A DNA stretch of 48,317 bases, from assembly GCF_001905095.1 (NCBI RefSeq), contig NZ_LWLS01000059.1, positions 99,022 through 147,338 of the forward strand, in the 5' to 3' direction. The notes under the pieces were generated by a model. It did no database searches. It was given only the letters and a program-made list of their open reading frames with translations, and was not told the DNA's origin. Shown here in pieces: positions 14,868-24,167 of the stretch. The position numbers and the translations under genes are program-made. Source of the stretch: Micromonospora sp. CB01531. Lineage in GTDB: Bacteria > Actinomycetota > Actinomycetes > Mycobacteriales > Micromonosporaceae. The first letter of the stretch is position 1; each line of letters begins with the position of its first letter.

Positions 14868-15875
14868 ATGACGACGGCCCAGCGTCCGACCCTGGAGGCG
14901 GTGGCCCGGCGGGCCGGCGTGTCCCGGGCCACGGTCTCCCGGGTGGTCAACGGCTCCACCACGGTCGCCGAGTCGATCCAGCGGGCGGTCCGCCAGGCGG
15001 TCGAGGAACTCGGGTACGTCCCGAACCTCGCCGCCCGCAGCCTGGTCACCCAGCGCACCGACTCGATCGCGCTGGTGCTGCCCGAGGCGGCCACCCGGGT
15101 CTTCTCCGACGACCAGGTCTTCCCGGGGATCATCCGCGGCGCCGCGCAGGAGCTGGAGGCGGCGGACAAGCAGCTCGTGCTCATGCTGGCCGGCTCGCCC
15201 GCCGGCCACGAACGGGTAGAGCGCTACACCACCGGCCGGCACGTGGACGGCGTGCTCTTCGCCTCGCTGCACGGCGAGGATCCGCTGCCCGGCAAGCTGG
15301 CCCGGCTCGGCATCCCGGTGGTGTGCAGCGGCCGGCCGCTGGACGGCGCCGAGGTGCCCTACGTCGACGTCGACCACGTCGGCGGGGTCGCCCGGGCGGT
15401 GCGGCACCTGATCGAGGGCGGCCGGCGGCGGATCGCCACCATCGCCGGCCCGCAGGACATGGTCGCCGGCATCGAGCGGCTGGTCGGCTACCGGGAGACG
15501 GTCGCCGCCGCCGGCCTGCCGGAGCTGGTCGCGTACGGCGACTTCACCCGGGAGTCCGGCGCCGCGGCGACGCGGCAGCTGCTCGCCGCACAACCGGACC
15601 TGGACGCGCTGTTCGCCGCGTCGGACCTGATGGCGCACGCCGCCCTGCGGACCCTGCGGGAGGCGGGGCGGCGGGTGCCGGACGACGTGGCGGTGGTCGG
15701 GTTCGACGACATCGAGACGGCGGCGTATACGGAGCCGCCGCTCACCACGATCCGGCAGCCGATAGTGGAGCTGGGCCGGGCGATGACCCGGCAACTGCTG
15801 CGCATCGCGGCCGGCGAGAGAGTGGAGCAGGCGCTGCTGCTCCCCACCGAACTGCTGGTGCGCGAGTCGGCGTAG
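14868..15875 (+). CDS. LacI family transcriptional regulator
   Basis: 335 aa. The N-terminal HTH (TLEAVARRAGVSRATVSRVVNGS) and hinge helix (YVPNLAARSLVTQ) are followed by a periplasmic-binding-protein-like sugar sensor domain ending VGFDDIETAAYTEPPLTTIRQP. ATG at 14868 has GGTGGGGGT about 8 nt upstream; GTG at 14853 is an alternative. TATGGT at 14829-14834 is a likely -10. The effector is probably a sugar. The convergent giant sugar-active protein gene is a plausible target, but no matching operator was proved. Confidence 0.9.
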   Translation: MTTAQRPTLEAVARRAGVSRATVSRVVNGSTTVAESIQRAVRQAVEELGYVPNLAARSLVTQRTDSIALVLPEAATRVFSDDQVFPGIIRGAAQELEAADKQLVLMLAGSPAGHERVERYTTGRHVDGVLFASLHGEDPLPGKLARLGIPVVCSGRPLDGAEVPYVDVDHVGGVARAVRHLIEGGRRRIATIAGPQDMVAGIERLVGYRETVAAAGLPELVAYGDFTRESGAAATRQLLAAQPDLDALFAASDLMAHAALRTLREAGRRVPDDVAVVGFDDIETAAYTEPPLTTIRQPIVELGRAMTRQLLRIAAGERVEQALLLPTELLVRESA

Positions 15876-15890
15876 CCGGGACGCACCAGA

Positions 15891-15924
15891 CCGGGGCCGG
15901 GGGGTGTGACACCCCCGGCCCCGG
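15891..15924. terminator. Terminator between the LacI gene and the giant secreted protein gene
   Basis: CCGGGGCCGGGGGGT (15891-15905) pairs with ACCCCCGGCCCCGG (15911-15924): about 14 bp with one bulged G and a short loop, between convergent genes. Confidence 0.8.
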
Positions 15925-15942
15925 CCGTCTCGGCTCGTCGAT

Positions 15943-18900
15943 CTACTTCCCGGACAACCGCTCGATCATCACGTCCGCGTCGCGGACCAGGACGGCGCGC
16001 ACCTCGGCGTTCGGCACGACCTTCGGATCGCCCGCCAGGTCCCGGAACGGTCGGAGCTCCCGCACCGCCTGCTTGTTGAGCCCCTTGGCCGCGAACTTGC
16101 CGGCCTGGTCCAACGGTTTGTGCAGCTGGCTGGCACTCTCGGCAGAGAGCCAGCCGGTGGCCCGGAACCGGTCCACCAGGTTGCCCATGTCCTCGATCGA
16201 GGTCGTCACGGTGAACGTGATCGACCGGGTCGACCGGTTGCCCGCCGTGTCGGTCGCCACCACCGCCAGCGTGTGCTCGCCGAGCGACAGCCCGTAGAGC
16301 GGCAGCAGGGTGTCGTCGAGGATCGGCTTCCCGTCGAGCGTGCCGACCAGCGAGGTGACCCCCGACGTGCCGTCGGTCGCCGAGTAGGTGATCCGCACGT
16401 CCTGGCTGTCGCCGTACGTCGCGCCGGCCGCCACCCCGGAGAGCAGGACCGCCGGGGCCGTGCCGTCGATCTTCAGTACGGCGGACTTCACGTCCTCCAC
16501 GTTCCCCGCCCGGTCCGTGGCGCGGTACCGGAGGGTGTGGTTGCCGTCGCCACGCACCTCGACCGAGTCGGCGTACGGCGTCCAGGCGCCGCCGTCGAGC
16601 GAGTACTCGATCCTCGCCGCCCCGGACGTCTGGTCGGTGGCCGTGATGGTGACCGGCACCGCACCGTTGTGCCACCCCGAGTCGCCCGGCGGGGCGAACG
16701 TCGCGGCGGAGACGGGCGCGGTCCCGTCGAGCTTGAGCACCAGTTTCCGCGGCGCCTCGGCGTTGCCCGCGAGGTCCACCGAGCGGTACTCGACGGTGTG
16801 CTCGCCGTCGCCGGCCACCGGGATCGGCCCGCTGTAGCGGGTCCACCCGCCGTCGGTCCGGTACTCGGTCCGCGCCACGCCGCTGTCGTCGTCGGTGGCC
16901 TGCAGGGTCACCGTGACGTCGGAGCGGAACCAGCCGGCGTTACCGTCCGGCTCGGCCGGCGAGGTGGTCGCCCGGGTGGTGGGCGCGACGGTGTCCGACG
17001 GCAGTTGCTTGAGCCGGATGTTGCGGAAGTAGACGTCGTCACCGTCGCCGTGGTTCTGGATGCCGACGTAGCTGGGCTGCCGCATCCGGGCCGGATCGGT
17101 GTTGACGTACTCGTTGATCTTCACGCCGTTCAGGTGGACCACGATGCTCTGGCCCCGGACGACGATCTCGTACGAGTTCCACTGCCCCGGCGGCTTGAGC
17201 GCGGCGTCCCGGGCGGCCAGGTCGGCCGACTGGAAGTTGTAGATCGCCCCGGTCGTCTTCTCCGGCGCGTCCGTGGCGTCGATCTGGATCTCGTGCCCCT
17301 GGTTGACCGCCAGCCACGGGTCGTTGCCCGGGTTCGGGAACCCGACGAAGACCCCGGAGTTGTCGTCCCCGGCCATCTTCCAGTCCAGCTTCAGGCTGTA
17401 GTCGCGGAAGCTCTGGTCATACCAGTGCAGGCCCAGCCCGCCGTACGACAGCAGGGTGCAGTCGGCGGCGTGCAGGAACCCGCCCGGCCCGGCCTGCTTC
17501 CACTTGGCCAGGCTCGCCGAGGTGCCGTCGAACAGGCTGGTGTAGCCGGCCTCCGGAGCGGTCGGCGTGCAGGCGTTCTGCGGCGCGTCGTCGAGCCGGA
17601 AGAAGTCGAACGACGCCGGGTTGCCGGTGCCGTTGAAGGCGGCGACGCCCACCTTCGGGTTCGGCACGGCGGACAGGTCCCGCGGCCGGCCGACGCTCGT
17701 CCACTGCTCACCGTCGGTCGAGTACGCCGCCGTCAGCGCCCGCCCGTCGCTGGTGATCTTCATCCACACCGTGTGCGGGAAGTCCACGGCCAGGTTGGGC
17801 GAACGGTCGACGGCACCGCCGTCGATCGGCGACCCGCCCTGCTGCTGGATGAACTCGAAGTTGCGCACCCCGCTGTCGGTCCTGATGAACGAGAACTTGA
17901 CGAAGTTCGGGTCGTCGCCGTGGACGATGAGGCCCGCCTGCTCCCACGCGTCCGTGTGGTCGATGGTCACCTTCGTCACGGCCTGCCACGCCCCGGCCGG
18001 GGCGTCCTGGAGCAGGATGTTCTTCGCGTCGGTGGCGCCGCCGTACATGTCACCCGGGAGGGCGTCGATCTGCAGCGACCCGCCGACGAGCCGGTAGCGC
18101 GCGGGGTCTTCGCGCAGCACCGACCACCGGCACCGGTCGATGACCTCGCCGGTGAACTCGTCGTCCGGTTTCACCTCGGCGGACGGGTCTGCGCACGGCG
18201 GTGCCACCCGATAAGTGTTCACCGTGACGGTGGCCGACGCGGCCAGCCCGGACGGATCACGCGCGGTGACCTTGGCCGTGTGGATGCCGGCCTTGGTGTA
18301 GGTGTGCGTCGGGTTCTGCTCCGTCGACGTCGCTCCGTCACCGAACTCCCATGCGTAGCTGAGCGGGTCCCCGTCCCGGTCGGTGCCGGCGGCGGTGAAC
18401 CTGACGGTCGCCGGGATCTGCGCCTGGGCGACGTCGGCCGACGCGGTCACCTCCGGTCGGGTGCTCGACGCCACGCCCTTGCCGTGGAAGGTGAACTCGT
18501 CGACGTCGAAGAGCCCACCGCCGAAACCCTTGAACACCAGGTAGAGCCGGTGGGTGCCACCGGGGTCGGTGACCGGGACGACCGGGCTGTTGACGTAGTT
18601 GTCCCAGCCGCCGGTGTTCGCCACGGCCATGCTGGCGACCAGGGGCCCGTCCGGCCGGTCCGTCCGGAACTCGAGGGTGCCGCCCCCGCCCCCGGAGGAG
18701 AGCCGGGCCTGGACGCCGGTGATGCCGGTCAGGTTGTACGTGTCGAACGCGATCCAGTCGCCGTTGTCGATGTACCCGACGCGCTTCCCGCCGTGCGCGC
18801 CGCCCGCGTCGACGACCTGGATCCCGTTTGCCTCGGTGAAGTGCTCACTCTGCCGGATCCGGGGCTGGAGGACCAGCCGGGTCTGCCCGGTGAGCGGCGG

Positions 18901-21594
18901 CACGCCCGCTGCGCCCTGGTCGGTGTAGGTCGCGGCGAGCACGCCGTAGAGGTTGGCGTCGGCGCTGTGGCCGTCCTCGGCGACGGTGTCGAGCACCCCC
19001 TCGCAGGCGTGCGTCTGGACCAGCCCGTGGCTGTGTGTGTCGTGGCCCAGGGCGTAGTCGATCTGCACGGTCCCGCAGTCGATCTCGCCGTCCTCCGGGT
19101 CGGTGACCCGCGCGGTGAACGGCACCCGGTCACCGAACTGGAACACGCCACCAGCGGGCGGGGCGGCGAACTCGACCCGCGGCGCGGTGTTGCCGACCGT
19201 GATCTGCACGGTCGCCGTTCCGGTCGTACCGGCCTGGTCGGTCAGGGTGAGCCGGGCGGTGAACTGCCCGTTCGTGGTGTAGGTGAAGGTGGGGTCCGGC
19301 TCGGTCGAGTCGACGGTGCCGTCGTCGGTGAAGTCCCAGGCGTAGGTGAACGAGTCGCCCGGATCGGGATCCCGGGACCCGGCGGAGGAGAAGGCCACGG
19401 TGAGCGGGGCCGGCCCGGAGGTCGGGCTGGCGCTCACCGCCGGGATCGGGGCGCGCTTGCCCTTGACGTAGTCGATCCGGTAGACGGCAGAGTCCGGTGC
19501 GCCACCGAAGTAGCCGCTGCCGTAGTCGAGGACGTAGAGGGAGCCGTCCGGGCCGAACTCGATGTCCATCGGCCGCACGACCTGCTCGGGGAACGGGTTG
19601 ATGCTGAGCGGCTGGCCGGCGTCGTCCAGGACGATGTTCTTGATCCAGCCGCGTCCCCATTCGGCCGCGAAGAACGTGCCGTCGAAGTACTCGGGGAACT
19701 TCGTGTCCGACCTCAGGTCGGGGTCGTACCGGTAGACCGGGCCGCCCATCGGCGACTCGCTGCCGTCGCCGAACTCCGGCACCGAGGCGCCGTCGTACGT
19801 GATCCACGCCGGCTGCGCGGCGGGCAGGTCCTGCTTGCCGGTGTTGCGGGGCGAGGTGTTCCGCGGGGCGGTGCAGTCGAACTTCGGCCCGGAGGTCCCG
19901 GTGGCGAAGTCGTAGTCGTTGTACGCGACGTTCGGGCCGACACAGTACGGCCACCCGAAGTTGCCGGGGCCGCGGATCTGGTTGAACTCCACCATCCCGG
20001 CCGGACCGCGGTTCGGGTCGGCGGCGCCGGCGTCCGGGCCGTACTCGCCGAGGTAGAGCCAGCCGGTCTCCGGGTCGACGGTGAACCGGAACGGGTTGCG
20101 GAAGCCCATCGCGTAGATCTCGGGCCGGGTGCCGGCGGTGCCGGCCGGGAAGAGGTTGCCCGCCGGCGACTGGTAGCTGCCGTCAGCGGCCACCTTGATG
20201 CGAAGCACCTTGCCGCGCAGGTCGTTCGGGTTGGCCGACGAGCGCTGCGCGTCGTACGCCGGGTTGCGGCTGGCCCGCTCGTCGATCGGGATGTAGCCGT
20301 TGGAGGCGAACGGGTTGGAGTCGTCGCCGGTGGAGAGGTAGAGGTTGCCCGCGGCGTCGAAGGCGATGTCGCCGCCGGCGTGGCAGCAGATGCCCCGGTT
20401 GGCCGGCACCTCGAGGATCTTCTGCTCACTGGCCAGGTCGAGGGTGCCGCCGGTGAGTTTGAACCGGGACAGCCGGTTCACCCCGTCGAAGCGGGCGAAG
20501 TCCGCGCTGGTGCCGTCGTTCGGCGCGTCCCCCTCCGGGGTGTCCAGCGGGGGCGCGAAGTAGAGGTAGATCCAGCCGTTGCTGGCGAAGCCGGGGTCCA
20601 CCCCGATGCCCTGCAACCCGTCCTCGTCGTGGTTGTAGACCGGGAGCCGGCCGGCGAGGCTGGTCACGCCCTGCGGCGTGGTGAGGAAGACGCGGCCGTC
20701 GCGGGAGGTGTGCAGCACCCGCCGGTCGGGCAGCACGGCGAGGTTCATCGGTTCGCCCGTGGTGTCCGCGCCCTTGGCGAGGGTCACCTGCGCGAAGTTG
20801 CCGTCGACGGTCGCCCCGCAGTCCGCCGGCACGGCCCCGGCGGCCGTCTTGATCCCGCCGAGCAGGTGTCGCAGGAACTCCGGCTCGCGGTACGAGGCGT
20901 CGGTGTGGCCGCCGCCGGTGTACCAGGACCGCCCGCCGTCGTACTGCTGGCACCAGGCGATCGGGTGGCTCGTGCCCATCGCGCCCGCCCCGGCGCCGTA
21001 CGTCCGCTCGTCGAGGGCCGCGAGCACGTGCACCTCGCCGCGCGGGTCGGCGCGGTAGTTGTACCACTCGTCGGTGCGGACCCACCGGTCCGGCAGCGAC
21101 TCGGTGGACGGGTGGACGTGGTCGTCCACCTTGACCGTGGCCTGCTGGATGGCCGGGTGGCTGTTGAAGTACGCGCCGACGAGCTTGCCGTACCACGGCC
21201 ACTCGTACTCGGTGTCCGAGGCGGCGTGCACCCCGGCGTACCCGCCGCCCTGGCGGATGTACCGCTCGAAGGCCGCCTGCTGGTCGGCGTTGAGCACGTC
21301 GCCGGTGGTCGAGAGCCAGACCACCACGTCGTACTGGGCCAGGTTCGCGTCGGTGAACGCCCCGGCGTCCTCGGTCGCGTCGACGGCGAAGTTGTTCTCC
21401 TGCCCGAGCTTCTGGATCGCCGCGATCCCGGCGGGGATCGAGTCATGCCGGAATCCCGCGGTCTTCGAGAAGACCAGTGCCCGGAAGCCCGGTTCGGCCG
21501 CCGCGGCCGGCGTCGAGAGGCTCCCGGCTATCGGCAGCGCCAGCAGCGCACCGAGCGCTACCGACAACAGACGGCGTAACGGCTTGCGAGACAC
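15943..21594 (-). CDS. Giant secreted ThuA / PQQ-type sugar dehydrogenase / PKD / CBM6 / DUF1080 protein
   Basis: 1883 aa, the largest gene here. Signal peptide about 1-33 (ends TPAAAAEPG). Domains in order, approximate: ThuA 37-250 (ALVFSKTAGFRHDSI, GGGYAGVHAASDTE); soluble glucose/sorbosone-dehydrogenase beta-propeller 270-710 (YNHDEDGLQGIGVDPGF, ICCHAGGDIAFD, MGFRNPFRFTVDP, GNFGWPYC); PKD 715-800; CBM6-like 905-1040; second PKD 1050-1130; concanavalin-like module 1150-1340; DUF1080 3-keto-disaccharide hydrolase type 1350-1530 (DWKMAGDDNSGVFVGFPNP); two OmpL47-like repeats with RTEYRTDGG/RIEYSLDGG; and a FIMAH-like C-terminus. Start GTG has GAGGAGG upstream. It probably oxidises and cleaves sugars or glycosides outside the cell. 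Confidence 0.88.
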   Translation of the reverse strand: MSRKPLRRLLSVALGALLALPIAGSLSTPAAAAEPGFRALVFSKTAGFRHDSIPAGIAAIQKLGQENNFAVDATEDAGAFTDANLAQYDVVVWLSTTGDVLNADQQAAFERYIRQGGGYAGVHAASDTEYEWPWYGKLVGAYFNSHPAIQQATVKVDDHVHPSTESLPDRWVRTDEWYNYRADPRGEVHVLAALDERTYGAGAGAMGTSHPIAWCQQYDGGRSWYTGGGHTDASYREPEFLRHLLGGIKTAAGAVPADCGATVDGNFAQVTLAKGADTTGEPMNLAVLPDRRVLHTSRDGRVFLTTPQGVTSLAGRLPVYNHDEDGLQGIGVDPGFASNGWIYLYFAPPLDTPEGDAPNDGTSADFARFDGVNRLSRFKLTGGTLDLASEQKILEVPANRGICCHAGGDIAFDAAGNLYLSTGDDSNPFASNGYIPIDERASRNPAYDAQRSSANPNDLRGKVLRIKVAADGSYQSPAGNLFPAGTAGTRPEIYAMGFRNPFRFTVDPETGWLYLGEYGPDAGAADPNRGPAGMVEFNQIRGPGNFGWPYCVGPNVAYNDYDFATGTSGPKFDCTAPRNTSPRNTGKQDLPAAQPAWITYDGASVPEFGDGSESPMGGPVYRYDPDLRSDTKFPEYFDGTFFAAEWGRGWIKNIVLDDAGQPLSINPFPEQVVRPMDIEFGPDGSLYVLDYGSGYFGGAPDSAVYRIDYVKGKRAPIPAVSASPTSGPAPLTVAFSSAGSRDPDPGDSFTYAWDFTDDGTVDSTEPDPTFTYTTNGQFTARLTLTDQAGTTGTATVQITVGNTAPRVEFAAPPAGGVFQFGDRVPFTARVTDPEDGEIDCGTVQIDYALGHDTHSHGLVQTHACEGVLDTVAEDGHSADANLYGVLAATYTDQGAAGVPPLTGQTRLVLQPRIRQSEHFTEANGIQVVDAGGAHGGKRVGYIDNGDWIAFDTYNLTGITGVQARLSSGGGGGTLEFRTDRPDGPLVASMAVANTGGWDNYVNSPVVPVTDPGGTHRLYLVFKGFGGGLFDVDEFTFHGKGVASSTRPEVTASADVAQAQIPATVRFTAAGTDRDGDPLSYAWEFGDGATSTEQNPTHTYTKAGIHTAKVTARDPSGLAASATVTVNTYRVAPPCADPSAEVKPDDEFTGEVIDRCRWSVLREDPARYRLVGGSLQIDALPGDMYGGATDAKNILLQDAPAGAWQAVTKVTIDHTDAWEQAGLIVHGDDPNFVKFSFIRTDSGVRNFEFIQQQGGSPIDGGAVDRSPNLAVDFPHTVWMKITSDGRALTAAYSTDGEQWTSVGRPRDLSAVPNPKVGVAAFNGTGNPASFDFFRLDDAPQNACTPTAPEAGYTSLFDGTSASLAKWKQAGPGGFLHAADCTLLSYGGLGLHWYDQSFRDYSLKLDWKMAGDDNSGVFVGFPNPGNDPWLAVNQGHEIQIDATDAPEKTTGAIYNFQSADLAARDAALKPPGQWNSYEIVVRGQSIVVHLNGVKINEYVNTDPARMRQPSYVGIQNHGDGDDVYFRNIRLKQLPSDTVAPTTRATTSPAEPDGNAGWFRSDVTVTLQATDDDSGVARTEYRTDGGWTRYSGPIPVAGDGEHTVEYRSVDLAGNAEAPRKLVLKLDGTAPVSAATFAPPGDSGWHNGAVPVTITATDQTSGAARIEYSLDGGAWTPYADSVEVRGDGNHTLRYRATDRAGNVEDVKSAVLKIDGTAPAVLLSGVAAGATYGDSQDVRITYSATDGTSGVTSLVGTLDGKPILDDTLLPLYGLSLGEHTLAVVATDTAGNRSTRSITFTVTTSIEDMGNLVDRFRATGWLSAESASQLHKPLDQAGKFAAKGLNKQAVRELRPFRDLAGDPKVVPNAEVRAVLVRDADVMIERLSGK

Positions 21595-21641
21595 GGCGCC
21601 TCCTCACCTGATCGACCAGCTTCTACGCGGGACCTTAACGG

Positions 21642-21669
21642 TCGCGAAACACAAAGGACAGATTCGCGA
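21642..21669. promoter_or_regulatory. Inverted repeat TCGCGAA-N14-TTCGCGA between the giant gene and GNAT
   Basis: Arms at 21642-21648 and 21663-21669 are exact inverted copies. The repeat sits 48 bp before the giant gene's start, inside a locally AT-richer region that also has CGAAAGTTTTGC at 21672-21683, loosely like LacI-family operators of the CGAAA/TTTCG type. It is a candidate regulator site. Confidence 0.4.
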
Positions 21670-21772
21670 GACGAAAGTTTTGCTGGCAACCGCACGACTT
21701 TTTCCATCTACAGGCGAAAGTGGCCGCCATTAACCCGTCGCGCGTTCCGGAGGCTGCGGCTACCGTCGGCCC

Positions 21773-22672
21773 GTGCCTGTGATCCGTCCCGCCCGCCCCG
21801 ACGACGCGCCGGGCGTCGTGGCCCTCCGAACGGTCGTGCACCCGTACCTGGTACGCGGCGTCGAGTCGACCCGGCGCATGATCGCCCAGCCGCCGCCCGA
21901 GGAGGACTGGACCGCCTGGGTGGCCGAGGCGGACGGGCAGGTGGTCGGCTGGGCGTCGGCGTACCGGAACACCCAGACCTCGGAGCCGGGCGTGGGGGAG
22001 ATCTCCACCCTGCACGTACACCCGGCGTACCAGGGTCAGGGTGCCGGCACCGCACTCCTGGAGGCCGCGCTCGGTCACCTGCGCCTCATCGGCGCACGGC
22101 GGGTGCTCACCTGGTCCCAGCCCGAGTCGCTGCCGTTCGCCCGCCGGCACGGCTTCACGCCCAGCCGGGAGCTGCGCTACTCCGCGCTCGACCTACAGCC
22201 GGCCCCGCCGATGCCCGAGCCGCCGCCAGGCGTCCGGCTGCTCCCGGCCGTCGAGCTGGACCCGCGCCGGATTCATCAGGTGGACGCCGAGTCGTCGCTG
22301 GACGAACCGGGCGACGTCCCGACAGACGCCATGGGCTACGACATCTGGCACCACGAGGTCTGGGACAACCCAGGGCTGGACCGGGCCGCCAGCACGGTGG
22401 CCGAGGTGGACGGCACGCTGGCCGCGGTCAGCCTGGTCAAGCGGGACGGCGACCGGATGTGGTCGGCATTCACCGGCACGGTGCCCGGACACCGGGGCCG
22501 CGGCCTGGCCAGGCTGGTCAAGCGGGCCGCGCTGCACCGGGCCGCGCTCGGGGGCGTCCGTGTCGCGTACACCTCGAACGACGGGGCGAACGCACCGATG
22601 CTGGCGGTCAACGCCCGGCTCGGCTACCGGCCGGTGGCCACCCAGTGGTCCTGCCTACGCGAACTCACCTGA
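21773..22672 (+). CDS. Tandem GNAT acetyltransferase
   Basis: 299 aa with two GNAT folds. The first (about 1-140) has acetyl-CoA motif A in ISTLHVHPAYQGQGAGTALL. The second (about 150-299) has GTVPGHRGRGLARLVKRA. Such double-GNAT architecture is found in mycothiol synthase MshD and in antibiotic or metabolite acetyltransferases; this one lacks features that prove MshD, so the substrate is open. Start GTG at 21773, with TACCGT (21761-21766) 6 nt upstream and no ribosome site, predicts a leaderless mRNA. Confidence 0.85.
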   Translation: MPVIRPARPDDAPGVVALRTVVHPYLVRGVESTRRMIAQPPPEEDWTAWVAEADGQVVGWASAYRNTQTSEPGVGEISTLHVHPAYQGQGAGTALLEAALGHLRLIGARRVLTWSQPESLPFARRHGFTPSRELRYSALDLQPAPPMPEPPPGVRLLPAVELDPRRIHQVDAESSLDEPGDVPTDAMGYDIWHHEVWDNPGLDRAASTVAEVDGTLAAVSLVKRDGDRMWSAFTGTVPGHRGRGLARLVKRAALHRAALGGVRVAYTSNDGANAPMLAVNARLGYRPVATQWSCLRELT

Positions 22673-22715
22673 GGCCGGCAGCGACCCGACGGCCCCCTGA
22701 CACCGCCCGGGAGAG

Positions 22716-23498
22716 CTACTCGACGGACTGGCCGAGCGACCGGCGGGCGAGCAGGGTGGCGCCGGCGACGGCGGCCGGCATGACCAGCACCGCGCCGAGC
22801 GGGATCAGGAAGCACACGAAGACGGCCACGCCGAAGCCCAGGGTGGTCGGTCGGTCCGCCTTGAGCAGCGACCGACGCTCCGGCAGCCCCATTCCCCGGC
22901 GGTAGAAGGCCGCGCCGACCAGCTCCAGGGCGAGGAACCAGCCACCCACCGCCGCGCCGATCACGGGGACGACCGTCTGCCCGACCACCGGGATGAAGCC
23001 AGCCGCGAAGAGCGGTACGCCGACCAGCACGGAGACCGCCAGCAGCCGCAGCGAGTCGATGATGCTGCGGCGCACCGAGGCCCAGAAGGGCACCTCGACC
23101 GCGCCCGGGGTGCCGCCGAGCCGGTCCTCGACCCGCTCGGAGATCTTCTCGTAGAACGGGTCGCCGACGGCCAGGGTGACCGCGGTGAAGGTGAGCACCC
23201 CGAGCAGGCCGGCCAGGCCCACGATCGCCAGCCCGGCGATCACCCGGACCAGGCCCCGCCAGGCCCCCGACCAGTCGTCCGCGAACGGGGTGACCAGCGC
23301 GGCGAGGTCGTCCACGAAGTACAGCAGGCTGGCGAACGCGGCGACGAAGAGCACGCCGGAGATGAGCGCCGGGACGACGCCGAGCAGCATGAGCCCGGGG
23401 CTGCGGACGTAGAGGCCGATGCCGCGCAGCAGCAGGCCGGCGCCGGAGAGGAAGCGGGTGGCGGCGCCGGTCACGGGCGCGAGGCTGGTGGCGTCCAC
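22716..23498 (-). CDS. EI24/CysZ-family membrane protein
   Basis: 260 aa with about six hydrophobic segments. Recognisable EI24 pattern: GIGLYVRSPGLMLLGVVPALISG, GDPFYEKISERVEDRLGG, FIPVVGQTVVPVIGAAVGGWFLALELVG, GLPERRSLLKADR. Distant relative CysZ is a sulfate transporter; actinobacterial members are not characterised. It lies 24 nt after the response regulator gene on the same strand, so may be part of that operon, but TACGCT (23507-23512) 8 nt before its GTG start suggests its own promoter as well. Confidence 0.8.
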   Translation of the reverse strand: MDATSLAPVTGAATRFLSGAGLLLRGIGLYVRSPGLMLLGVVPALISGVLFVAAFASLLYFVDDLAALVTPFADDWSGAWRGLVRVIAGLAIVGLAGLLGVLTFTAVTLAVGDPFYEKISERVEDRLGGTPGAVEVPFWASVRRSIIDSLRLLAVSVLVGVPLFAAGFIPVVGQTVVPVIGAAVGGWFLALELVGAAFYRRGMGLPERRSLLKADRPTTLGFGVAVFVCFLIPLGAVLVMPAAVAGATLLARRSLGQSVE

Positions 23499-23522
23499 GA
23501 ACGGACAGCGTAGTCCGGCGGG

Positions 23523-24167
23523 TCAGCCGTTCAGATATGCGAGCACGGCGCGTACCCGGCGGTGTGCGTCGTCGGCGGGCGGCAGGTCGAGCTTGACGAA
23601 GATGTTGGTGATGTGCTTCTCCACACTCACCGGGGCGAGCACCAGGGCCGCGCAGATCGCGGAGTTCGACATCCCCTGCGCCATCAGCCCCAGCACCTCG
23701 CGTTCGCGCGGGGTGAGCGCGTCCACCCCGGAGCGGCGGCTGTTGCGGGTGAAGAGCTGCCGCACCACCTCCGGATCCATCACCGTGCCGCCGGCCGCCA
23801 CCCGATCCACCGCGTCCAGGAAGTCGTCGAGCGCGGTGACCCGATCCTTGAGCAGATAACCGACTCCGCCCCGGCCGTCGGCGAGAAGGTCCGCCGCGTA
23901 CGCCCGTTCGACGTACTGGGACAGGATCAGCACGCGGGCGTCCCGTCCGTCCGCCCGTAGCCGGAGCGCGGCGCGCAACCCCTCGTCGCGGAAGCCGGGC
24001 GGCAGCCGGACGTCCACCAGGGACAGGTCGGGTCGGTGCCGCTCGACGGCGTCGAGCAGGTCGTCCGCGTTGTCCACCGCGGCCACCACCTCGTGGCCGG
24101 TGTCGGTGAGCAGCCGCACCAACCCGTCGCGCAGGAGCAGCAGGTCTTCGGCGATCACGATTCGCAT
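23523..24167 (-). CDS. NarL/LuxR-type response regulator
   Basis: 214 aa. Receiver domain 1-120 with acidic E7/D8, phosphoacceptor D52 (LSLVDVRLPP) and the conserved Lys in GYLLKDRV. LuxR-type HTH about 150-205 (LTPREREVLGLMAQGMSNSAICAALVLAPVSVEKHITNIFVKLDL). Its start overlaps the kinase gene by 13 nt, indicating translational coupling and a cognate pair. The likely target is the adjacent ABC transporter operon. Confidence 0.92.
   Translation of the reverse strand: MRIVIAEDLLLLRDGLVRLLTDTGHEVVAAVDNADDLLDAVERHRPDLSLVDVRLPPGFRDEGLRAALRLRADGRDARVLILSQYVERAYAADLLADGRGGVGYLLKDRVTALDDFLDAVDRVAAGGTVMDPEVVRQLFTRNSRRSGVDALTPREREVLGLMAQGMSNSAICAALVLAPVSVEKHITNIFVKLDLPPADDAHRRVRAVLAYLNG

Noticed and set aside
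16120..21579. An 1819-codon plus-strand open frame opposite the giant secreted protein gene
   Set aside because: It is an antisense shadow: its translation is Val/Arg/Gly-rich with no domains, while the minus strand gives a signal peptide and many recognised domains. Long antisense frames are normal at this GC content.
21773..22672. Assignment of the tandem GNAT as mycothiol synthase MshD
   Set aside because: Double-GNAT architecture fits, but I see no diagnostic residues and it is not next to other mycothiol genes.
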